5,147 nt of DNA, from the NCBI GenBank assembly GCA_001508595.1, contig LGHA01000092.1, forward strand, positions 1-5,147. Reading direction: 5' to 3'. Positions 1 through 5,147 of the stretch are shown in pieces (the first letter of the stretch is position 1; every line of letters starts with the position of its first letter). The translations under genes and the position numbers were made by a program. This DNA comes from Anaerolineaceae bacterium 46_22 (GTDB lineage: Bacteria > Chloroflexota > Anaerolineae > Anaerolineales > Anaerolineaceae). Under the pieces are notes generated by a model. It did no database searches. It had not been told where the DNA came from and saw only the letters and a list, made by a program, of their open reading frames with translations.

Positions 1-513
1 CTGTTTACGATTGCCAGCATCATTATTATCTTCGACCAGATCACCAAGGCGATCGTCAGGGCAAACATTCCCTTTGGCGGTCAATGGATGCCCCTGACCC
101 GGCTCGCGCCTTATTTCAGGTTTGTTCACTGGGAAAATACCGGTGCAGCTTTTGGCATGTTTCAGAATGGTGGTTTAATTTTTAGCATCCTGGCTGTGAT
201 CGTGACAATTTTTATCATTGGATATTTCCCACAGATTCCAAAAGAGGAAAAACTAATGCGCGTTGCCATTGCCATGCAGTTAGGCGGGGCATTAGGCAAC
301 TTGATTGACAGGCTGGTTTTTGGGCCTGTCACTGACTTTATCTCTGTAGGTCGATTCCCGGTGTTTAATATTGCTGATTCGAGCATCACCGTGGGCGTGG
401 GCTTATTATTGCTGGCTTTGTGGCTGGCTGAAAGGCGTGAACGCCGGGAAAAATTGGGTTCTGACTCAACTTCATCACAAGAAATTGCTGAACCGGCAGA
501 TGATCAATTATGA
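1..513 (+). CDS. lspA: Lipoprotein signal peptidase (signal peptidase II), 5'-truncated by window edge
   Basis: This is the membrane aspartyl peptidase that removes the signal peptide from prolipoproteins after lipidation of the lipobox Cys. The frame is open from base 1, so 170 residues are visible; the start codon and probably the first 10-20 residues lie upstream. Seen in the fragment: the N-terminal DQxTK signature (residues 12-16), the NTGAAFG motif (46-52), GNLIDR (100-105), VTDF (Asp112) and FNIAD (Asp126). From family knowledge, the Asp in VxDF and the Asp in FNxAD form the catalytic dyad; both are present, so the enzyme looks active. Hydrophobic stretches fit four membrane spans: residues 1-11 (partial), about 58-76, 88-102 and 129-143. 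A charged, probably cytoplasmic tail rich in Arg/Glu and then Asp/Ser follows. The stop overlaps the next gene's ATG (ATGA), which suggests translational coupling. Confidence 0.96.
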   Translation: MFTIASIIIIFDQITKAIVRANIPFGGQWMPLTRLAPYFRFVHWENTGAAFGMFQNGGLIFSILAVIVTIFIIGYFPQIPKEEKLMRVAIAMQLGGALGNLIDRLVFGPVTDFISVGRFPVFNIADSSITVGVGLLLLALWLAERRERREKLGSDSTSSQEIAEPADDQL

Positions 514-1442
514 AACAAACGGAGTATCATTTTACAGTGGCACCCGGGGAGGAAGACCGGGTTGATAAGTACTTATCTGATCACCTGCCTGATGTGTCGA
601 GATCCCAAATTAAGGGATTTATAGAATCCGGAAATGTGACTTTAGATGGGATACTTGTTGAAAAAGCGGGGACAAAGGCTAAACCTGGCAGCACGATTGA
701 TATCATCGTTGTTGAGGATGATTCGGATGGGCTGGTTCCTGAGGACATGCAACTTGATATCCTTTATGAAGATCAGCATGTGATTGTCATTAACAAAGAA
801 GCGGGGCAGGTTGTCCATCCCGGCGCAGGGAATTACAGCGGCACCCTGGTTAACGCGCTGCTTGCTTATTACCCTGAAATTCGCAGTGTTGGTGAGGAGG
901 ATCGTCCCGGCGTTGTCCACCGTTTGGACAAGGATACCTCTGGCGTGGTGATCTTTGCAAAGACAAACCAATCGTACAAATGGTTGGTCAACCAATTTAA
1001 AAAGCGGGACACAACAAAAGCTTATTTAGCCCTGGTTGACGGCAAACCGCCCACACCGACCGGCAGGATTGAAGCCCCCATCATTCGTGACACAAAATTC
1101 CGAACGCGTATGGCTGTTGGTTTGCAAGGTCAGGGTAAAAATGCCGTAAGCGAATATTTTTCCCTTGAAGAATTCCGAAGTCATACTTATTTGGAGGTCC
1201 ATCCAATCACTGGCAGGACGCATCAAATTCGGGTTCATCTGAGTTACCTCGGGGTGCCCGTTGTTGGCGATGTTATTTATGGGCGGAGAAAACCAAGCCT
1301 TGAGATCGAGCGGTTTTTCTTGCACGCCAAATCCCTATCTATCAAACTGCCTGGGGACCGCGCAAAAAAAACTTTTGAAGCCCCCCTGTCAAAGGATTTG
1401 CTGGATATTTTGGATACTTTGAGAAAGAATGAGAGGAATTAG
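510..1442 (+). CDS. RluA/RluD-family 23S rRNA pseudouridine synthase with S4 domain
   Basis: This 310-residue protein isomerises specific uridines to pseudouridine in RNA, most likely large-subunit rRNA as in RluD. An N-terminal S4 RNA-binding domain covers about residues 16-75 (RVDKYL start, then [18 protein letters not shown]). The catalytic domain follows, with [16 protein letters not shown] (103-118), the signature HRLDKDTSG (137-145) whose Asp140 is the expected catalytic aspartate, and [10 protein letters not shown] followed by [11 protein letters not shown] (235-258). Length and domain order are normal for the RluD subgroup. The start ATG overlaps the lspA stop by 4 nt and has no strong Shine-Dalgarno site, consistent with coupling to lspA; an lspA-rluD pair is common in Bacteria. 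The family contains RluA, RluC, RluD and others, and the exact target uridines cannot be read from sequence, so no symbol is given. Confidence 0.95.
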   Translation: MKQTEYHFTVAPGEEDRVDKYLSDHLPDVSRSQIKGFIESGNVTLDGILVEKAGTKAKPGSTIDIIVVEDDSDGLVPEDMQLDILYEDQHVIVINKEAGQVVHPGAGNYSGTLVNALLAYYPEIRSVGEEDRPGVVHRLDKDTSGVVIFAKTNQSYKWLVNQFKKRDTTKAYLALVDGKPPTPTGRIEAPIIRDTKFRTRMAVGLQGQGKNAVSEYFSLEEFRSHTYLEVHPITGRTHQIRVHLSYLGVPVVGDVIYGRRKPSLEIERFFLHAKSLSIKLPGDRAKKTFEAPLSKDLLDILDTLRKNERN

Positions 1443-1444
1443 GA

Positions 1445-2491
1445 ATGAAATGGATTGATCTCAGGTCTGATACGGTCACATTGCCCACACACAGGATGCG
1501 TGAAGCGATGGCAAATGCGGAATTAGGGGATGATGTTTACGGCGAAGATCCAACCGTTAACCGACTGCAAAGGATGGCGGCTGAGCGTTTGGGTAAAGAG
1601 GATGCCTTGTTTGTACCTTCGGGCACGATGGGGAATTTAATTGCCGTTTTGGCGAATTGCGGCCGTGGTGACGAGGTCATTATGGGGGATTGTGCGCATA
1701 CTTTTCTTTATGAAGCCGGGGGGATCTCAGCTCTGGGCGGGGTTCATCCTCATCTTATCCCCAACAACCCGGATGGTACCCTGTCAATCCAGGATATCAA
1801 GGATGCAGTACGTAAGGATGACATTCACTTTCCAAAATCCAAACTATTAATCCTTGAAAACACTCATAATCGATGCGGCGGCGTATCCCTATCACGAGAT
1901 TATATGCTGGAGGCAGCTGATACTGCCCATCAATCCAGCTTATCCGTTCATCTTGACGGTGCCCGGATTTTCAATGCTGCTGTGGATCAAGGCATATCAG
2001 CACATGAATTAACAGAGATGGTCGATTCTGTCACCTTCTGTTTAAGCAAGGGCTTATGTGCGCCGGTTGGCTCTGTTCTATGCGGCAGTAAGGCATTTAT
2101 TCAAGAAGCACTCAGGCTAAGAAAGCAGTTGGGCGGCGGGATGCGGCAGGCAGGCGTTTTAGCGGCAGCAGGCATTGTGGCACTAGAAGAAATGGTGGAT
2201 CGATTGGCTGAGGATCATCATCGCGCTGAAATGCTGGCAGAAGCTCTGTCAAGCATTCCGGATGTAGCGTTGGACAAGGGATCTCCTAACACCAATATGG
2301 TTTATATCAATCTGGATCCTGCGTTGGGGATTAGTGCAAAGGCATGCTCGGAGAATCTTAAGAAGCAGGGCGTCCTGGCAGGCATCACAGGTTCTTATCA
2401 TTTTCGCATGGTTTGCCACTACTGGATCAAGGATGAAGATATCCCTGTTGTGCGGTCTGCCCTGGAGAAATCCATTAAAAGCCCTCAATAA
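1445..2491 (+). CDS. ltaE: Low-specificity L-threonine aldolase (PLP-dependent, fold type I)
   Basis: This 348-residue cytosolic enzyme is expected to cleave L-threonine or L-allo-threonine to glycine and acetaldehyde, and possibly other beta-hydroxy amino acids. Seen: the N-terminal RSDTVTLPT motif (7-15), [14 protein letters not shown] (28-41), PSGTMGNL (58-65), His85 in the [10 protein letters not shown] segment (the position that stacks on PLP in the family), HLDGAR (169-174, Asp171 contacting the pyridine nitrogen) and [11 protein letters not shown] (200-210), where Lys202 is the predicted Schiff-base lysine. Arg321 in RMVCHYWI fits the substrate-carboxylate arginine. Length is typical. 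The ATG lies 2 nt after the synthase stop, with GAGAGG at 1431-1436 as a well-placed ribosome-binding site inside the upstream gene. Related beta-eliminating lyases share the fold, but the motif set favours threonine aldolase. Confidence 0.93.
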   Translation: MKWIDLRSDTVTLPTHRMREAMANAELGDDVYGEDPTVNRLQRMAAERLGKEDALFVPSGTMGNLIAVLANCGRGDEVIMGDCAHTFLYEAGGISALGGVHPHLIPNNPDGTLSIQDIKDAVRKDDIHFPKSKLLILENTHNRCGGVSLSRDYMLEAADTAHQSSLSVHLDGARIFNAAVDQGISAHELTEMVDSVTFCLSKGLCAPVGSVLCGSKAFIQEALRLRKQLGGGMRQAGVLAAAGIVALEEMVDRLAEDHHRAEMLAEALSSIPDVALDKGSPNTNMVYINLDPALGISAKACSENLKKQGVLAGITGSYHFRMVCHYWIKDEDIPVVRSALEKSIKSPQ

Positions 2492-2512
2492 GATCCTGAT
2501 TTGGGGGTAGTA

Positions 2513-2533
2513 TTTATAAGCGTTGCTTATAAA
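2513..2533. repeat. Perfect 9-bp inverted repeat in the intergenic gap (possible operator or weak terminator)
   Basis: The arms TTTATAAGC and GCTTATAAA are exact reverse complements around a 3-nt GTT spacer. It sits 21 nt after the threonine aldolase stop and 26 nt before the metallophosphoesterase ATG. A T-rich tract (TTCTTTTTT, 2542-2550) lies downstream but begins 8 nt after the stem, and the stem has only two G/C pairs per arm, so a classical intrinsic terminator is doubtful. The symmetry would also suit a dimeric repressor site controlling the downstream group, and the right arm contains a TATAAA that could be a -10 element, although I see no convincing -35. The repeat is seen directly; its role is inferred. 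Confidence 0.5.
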
Positions 2534-2550
2534 AATCTTAATTCTTTTTT

Positions 2551-2554
2551 GGAG
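2551..2554 (+). promoter_or_regulatory. Ribosome-binding site that decides the metallophosphoesterase start
   Basis: GGAG lies 5 nt before the ATG at 2560 but only 2 nt before an in-frame TTG at 2557. The spacing favours the ATG, making the protein one residue shorter than a TTG reading would give. Confidence 0.7.
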
Positions 2555-2559
2555 TATTG

Positions 2560-3930
2560 ATGTTAGTTGTCCTTTCAGATTTACATTTTTCCGAAGCCCA
2601 ATCGACCCAAATCGGACCGTATCGTTTTAATCGAAATCTCCCGGCTGAAGCTTATCAATCCTACTTTCAGGAAATTAATCAGTTGGCAAAAGCAAATGAG
2701 ATTAAAAAAATTGATTTGGTCTTAGCCGGAGATATATTAGAAATATCACGCTCTGAAATCTGGTTGGGGGAAGGACAACGGCCTTATCTTAACAATGAGG
2801 ATGTTAAACCTGGCTCTGAGGCTGAAAAAACAATCTTGAAGATCATGGATGCCATCGCGAAAGAAAATAAAGTATTTGAAACCCTCACACTCTTCAGAAA
2901 TCTAGACGAGCATTTCAGTATGGATGTTGATTTGCACATCATTTTGGGAAATCACGACCGTCTTGTCAACGCAACGCCCCAAACCCGGCAGAAATTTCGA
3001 GAAATGTTTGGCCTTGCGGGGTCAGATTCGCCAATTGAAAATTATCTCATAATGCATGATAAGGACGCAAAGCCATTCGCTCTTATTAGACATGGCCATG
3101 AATATGATTCGAGTAATTTTTCGATGAATGTTGAAAAACTGGAGGCAATCCCCACACACATTCCTGATAAATTCTATTGTCAATCCAGCCTTGGTGATAT
3201 CACAACCAGCGAGTTTGGTACAGCACTTCCCTGGTTGTTTGTTGAAACCTATGGCGAAGATGCCATCCTGAATGATCAGACCTTATTGGCGATATATAAG
3301 CGATTGATGGAATTTGATGATGTTCGACCAACAACAGCCTGGTTATCCTACTTGTTTTCAACCCCAGGTGTTAAAAAGCGAGAAACCTGGGAAATTATCA
3401 AACCCTTATTCACCCAAATTATCAATACTTTAAGTGAGCACGAAAAGTTCAATCAAACACTCAAACAATCGCAAACGGTCAGCGAGATTGGCCGAGTGCT
3501 GTTGATGGGTTTATTGAAGTCCGGAATTTTTAACAAGGGTATCCCTTACTGGTTGATCAAACGAATTATGAAGATTGTTGCCAGAACAATCAAAGTCCAA
3601 TCCCAGGCAAAATGGGCGAAAAGAGAAGCGTTAATCAGAGATAAGAACTCAGGATGTAAATGTGTCATAAGCGGACACTCTCACTTCTCTGAAGTGACAT
3701 TATTGTCGGCGGATAAAGGGGATGAACGGTACTATATCAACACCGGTACATGGCGAAATGTGATTCCTGCAACTAAAAATTTCAAAGATTTCGGACGTTT
3801 AAAAGCCCTGACGAAGGTGATTGTTTTTATGCCCAGAGAAACAAAAGAACTTGAAGGAGATCGTCGATGGGCATTTCACTATATGAGCGGTGTTAGCTTT
3901 GGCGATCACCGTCATCTGAATTTTCAATAA
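2560..3930 (+). CDS. Calcineurin-like metallophosphoesterase with long internal insertion
   Basis: This 456-residue protein is predicted to be a dinuclear-metal phosphoesterase; the substrate is unknown. The family motifs appear in order: SDLH (Asp7, His9), LAGDILE (Asp58), GNHD (130-133), HGHEYD (178-183) and SGHSHF (371-376), followed by the YINTGTWRN strand (392-400). All expected metal ligands are present, so it should be active. GDxxE resembles LpxH-type enzymes, but the protein is far longer than LpxH (about 240 residues). The extra length is mostly an insertion of about 190 residues between the HGH and GHSH motifs, predicted mainly helical, with an aromatic and basic amphipathic part around 311-345 that could touch a membrane. 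No signal peptide is seen, so a cytoplasmic location is likely. It starts after the intergenic inverted repeat, so it is probably the first gene of its unit, and it ends 1 nt before the sulfotransferase-like gene. LpxH-like, nucleotidase or phosphodiesterase roles are all possible. Confidence 0.85.
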   Translation: MLVVLSDLHFSEAQSTQIGPYRFNRNLPAEAYQSYFQEINQLAKANEIKKIDLVLAGDILEISRSEIWLGEGQRPYLNNEDVKPGSEAEKTILKIMDAIAKENKVFETLTLFRNLDEHFSMDVDLHIILGNHDRLVNATPQTRQKFREMFGLAGSDSPIENYLIMHDKDAKPFALIRHGHEYDSSNFSMNVEKLEAIPTHIPDKFYCQSSLGDITTSEFGTALPWLFVETYGEDAILNDQTLLAIYKRLMEFDDVRPTTAWLSYLFSTPGVKKRETWEIIKPLFTQIINTLSEHEKFNQTLKQSQTVSEIGRVLLMGLLKSGIFNKGIPYWLIKRIMKIVARTIKVQSQAKWAKREALIRDKNSGCKCVISGHSHFSEVTLLSADKGDERYYINTGTWRNVIPATKNFKDFGRLKALTKVIVFMPRETKELEGDRRWAFHYMSGVSFGDHRHLNFQ

Positions 3931-3931
3931 A

Positions 3932-4558
3932 ATGACCTCACTGCGTTCCGTCATGAAAAGGCTCTTAGGGGGGAACACCTTTATCACCGTTGTCTCCGGC
4001 TTGCCAAGGTCAGGCACCTCCATGATGATGTCGGCACTTCGTGCAGGCGGGATGCCATTACTGGTTGACGGCATTCGTGAAGCAGATGCCAATAACCCTA
4101 AAGGTTACTTCGAATATGAGCGAGTCAAGAAACTGCCTGTGGGTGATACAGAATGGTTGAAATCAGCTGAGGGCAAGGCTTTGAAAATCATATCAGCGCT
4201 GCTTGAATATCTTCCTGATGCAAATCAATACCGGGTGATATTCATGGAGCGGGATATTGATGAGATATTGAAATCTCAAAAACGGATGTTGGCACGCAGC
4301 GGAACGAAAAAGGATGATGCTGTTTCCGATGAGGACATGCGCCGTTATTTCCAGGCGCATCTTGAGGAAGTACATTCCCTTTTAGAAGCGCGTGATTGGT
4401 TAAAAGTGACCTATGTCAGTTATAATGATATTTTACGAAACCCGGTTCGCGAGTTTCAGCGGGTGGCAAAATTCCTGGAGGGTAGGGTAGAACCTGCTTT
4501 GATGACAGCCGTGGTTGATCCCACACTTTACCGGGAAAAGATTAATGGTGATAGATAA
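3932..4558 (+). CDS. Compact sulfotransferase-family protein (P-loop, PAPS-binding type)
   Basis: This 208-residue protein carries VSGLPRSGTSMMM (21-33), the P-loop-like 5'-phosphosulfate-binding motif of sulfotransferases, on a hydrophobic first strand (FITVV). The segment NPKGYFEYERVKKL (55-68) follows, and then RVIFMERDIDEILKSQ (101-116), in which Arg107 and Ser115 fit the 3'-phosphate-binding Arg/Ser pair. A YVSYNDIL strand-turn (161-168) and a DPTLYR end (196-201) complete the fold. By family knowledge it would move a sulfuryl group from PAPS to an acceptor. The acceptor cannot be read, and the protein is shorter than typical sulfotransferases (250-300 residues), so a kinase-like or other nucleotide-binding role is not excluded. 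No signal or membrane segment is seen. The ATG lies 1 nt after the preceding stop with no clear Shine-Dalgarno site, pointing to translational coupling; a later ATG at 3953 is possible but has no better site. Confidence 0.82.
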   Translation: MTSLRSVMKRLLGGNTFITVVSGLPRSGTSMMMSALRAGGMPLLVDGIREADANNPKGYFEYERVKKLPVGDTEWLKSAEGKALKIISALLEYLPDANQYRVIFMERDIDEILKSQKRMLARSGTKKDDAVSDEDMRRYFQAHLEEVHSLLEARDWLKVTYVSYNDILRNPVREFQRVAKFLEGRVEPALMTAVVDPTLYREKINGDR

Positions 4559-4559
4559 A

Positions 4560-4564
4560 AAGGA
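4560..4564 (+). promoter_or_regulatory. Ribosome-binding site for the TTG-started sulfatase-fold gene
   Basis: AAGGA lies 6 nt before a TTG codon at 4571. This is the only well-spaced site near the beginning of the open frame and supports TTG over the later in-frame GTG (4592) or ATG (4598), which would cut into the first beta-strand. Confidence 0.65.
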
Positions 4565-4570
4565 AAGCTT

Positions 4571-5147
4571 TTGAAAAACAAAGATAAAAATGTGGTCATG
4601 GTTGTACTGGACACCCATCGTTTTGATCGCATTGGCGCCTACGGTTATAACCGACCAACCACACCAAACTTGGATAGTTTTGCCTCTGAAAGTTTATTTT
4701 TTGAGCAAGCAATTGCACCTGGTCAGTGGACAATCCCGTCACACGCTTCGTTATTCAGCGGCGAAATGCCAGCTGTGCACAGAACTCTGCAGGCGGATGA
4801 TGTTTTACCAAGGGAATTTCAAACGCTTGCCGACAGGCTTTCCCATTCTGGCGTGACGACAACAGGTTTTTGTAATAATCCCCTGGTAGGTGTTTTGCAG
4901 AATGGGTTTAAGAGGGGTTTTGATCAATTTTATAATTACAGCGGTGTTGTTCCTTCAACACCGCAAAAAGTACAAGGTGGGATTTGGCAGCCATTCCGGA
5001 GTCTGTGGTCAAAATACACCCAATTATTGCGTCGATTATCTTATCCCATTCAAAACGCCTTTGCATCACCCAACGAATTTTTCCTGGCAGCGCTGCGTCC
5101 CTTGTTTGTACCCATGTGGACTCGAGCAGGCAATTTTAAGGGGATGA
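4571..5147 (+). CDS. Sulfatase / alkaline-phosphatase-superfamily hydrolase, 3'-truncated by window edge
   Basis: The frame opens with TTG and stays open to the window end (192 full codons), so the protein is only its N-terminal part; whole family members usually have 400-600 residues. Seen: the first strand NVVMVVLDT (7-15), with Asp14 as expected metal ligand, then HRFDRIGAYGYNRPTTPNLD (16-35), FASESLFFEQAIAP (37-50), and WTIPSHASLFSGEMP (53-67). These match the N-terminal sulfatase fold. The position of the formylglycine-forming Cys/Ser in the C/S-x-P-S-R motif is Thr54, followed by I-P-S-H, so classical sulfatase chemistry is unlikely. A Thr nucleophile is known in related phosphotransferases such as lipoteichoic acid synthase, so a phosphoester hydrolase or transferase is plausible. 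No N-terminal signal or membrane segment is seen. The gene begins 12 nt after the sulfotransferase-like gene and is probably co-transcribed with it. Confidence 0.85.
   Translation, partial: MKNKDKNVVMVVLDTHRFDRIGAYGYNRPTTPNLDSFASESLFFEQAIAPGQWTIPSHASLFSGEMPAVHRTLQADDVLPREFQTLADRLSHSGVTTTGFCNNPLVGVLQNGFKRGFDQFYNYSGVVPSTPQKVQGGIWQPFRSLWSKYTQLLRRLSYPIQNAFASPNEFFLAALRPLFVPMWTRAGNFKGM
4941..4964. repeat. Perfect 9-bp inverted repeat inside the sulfatase-fold gene
   Basis: GCGGTGTTG and CAACACCGC are exact reverse complements around a 6-nt spacer TTCCTT. The GC-rich stem could form a stable RNA hairpin. It is followed by AAAAAG on the + strand, and on the - strand no T-run follows it, so it is not an intrinsic terminator in either direction. 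It lies within codons for SGVVPSTPQ and may be chance. Confidence 0.4.

Noticed and set aside
1364..1371. Run of eight A near the end of the pseudouridine synthase gene, a possible slippage or programmed frameshift site
   Set aside because: The reading frame continues normally through a conserved-looking C-terminus, with no stimulatory structure or longer alternative frame seen.
2501..2533. A sigma-70-type promoter ahead of the metallophosphoesterase (TTGGGG at 2501, TATAAA at 2528)
   Set aside because: The spacing is 21 nt, too long for a normal promoter, and no better -35 box is visible, so no promoter is annotated.
2557..2559. TTG start for the metallophosphoesterase
   Set aside because: It sits only 2 nt after GGAG; the adjacent ATG at 2560 has better spacing and is the commoner start codon.
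3799..4092. Minus-strand open frame across the metallophosphoesterase/sulfotransferase junction
   Set aside because: It is antisense to two well-supported genes, with no motif and no ribosome-binding site of note.
4590..4856. Open frame in another phase overlapping the start of the sulfatase-fold gene
   Set aside because: It has no recognisable motifs, while the overlapping frame from 4571 encodes a clear family signature with a good ribosome-binding site.
4890..5147. Second open frame overlapping the sulfatase-fold gene near the window end
   Set aside because: It lies in a shadow frame of the real gene and its translation has no recognisable domain.

Overview
The window carries six protein-coding genes, all on the + strand and tightly packed; the first and last run off the window edges. 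There are no RNA genes, insertion sequences or CRISPR arrays that I can see, and no gene-free stretch over 300 bases. Base composition is moderate (mid-40s % GC by eye). The gene set is bacterial. The order lspA - RluD-type pseudouridine synthase recalls the lspA-rluD neighbourhood of many Bacteria. A Chloroflexota (Anaerolineae-like) origin is my best guess from the look of the proteins and the moderate GC, but no marker in the window proves it.

Region 1 (1-2491) is a housekeeping operon. It holds the 3' part of lspA (lipoprotein signal peptidase II), an S4-domain RluA/RluD-family 23S rRNA pseudouridine synthase whose ATG overlaps the lspA stop (ATGA), and a PLP-dependent low-specificity L-threonine aldolase that starts 2 nt after the synthase stop. 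The three genes are probably co-transcribed and translationally coupled, although their biochemical roles are unrelated.

Region 2 (2492-2559) is the only real intergenic gap. It contains a perfect 9-bp inverted repeat with a 3-nt spacer (2513-2533), then a T-rich stretch and a GGAG ribosome-binding site. It separates the housekeeping genes from a second, accessory-looking group.

Region 3 (2560-5147) holds a calcineurin-type metallophosphoesterase with an unusually long internal insertion, a compact P-loop sulfotransferase-like protein, and the first 192 codons of a sulfatase/alkaline-phosphatase-superfamily enzyme. The last begins with TTG and has Thr where classical sulfatases carry the formylglycine-forming Cys/Ser. 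The gaps are 1 nt and 12 nt, so these three probably form a transcription unit. Their predicted activities (phosphoester cleavage, sulfuryl transfer or nucleotide binding, phospho-/sulfo-ester hydrolysis or transfer) suggest remodelling of an anionic cell-surface or lipid/glycan conjugate. The substrate is unknown and this is inference. This trio is the most interesting part of the window.
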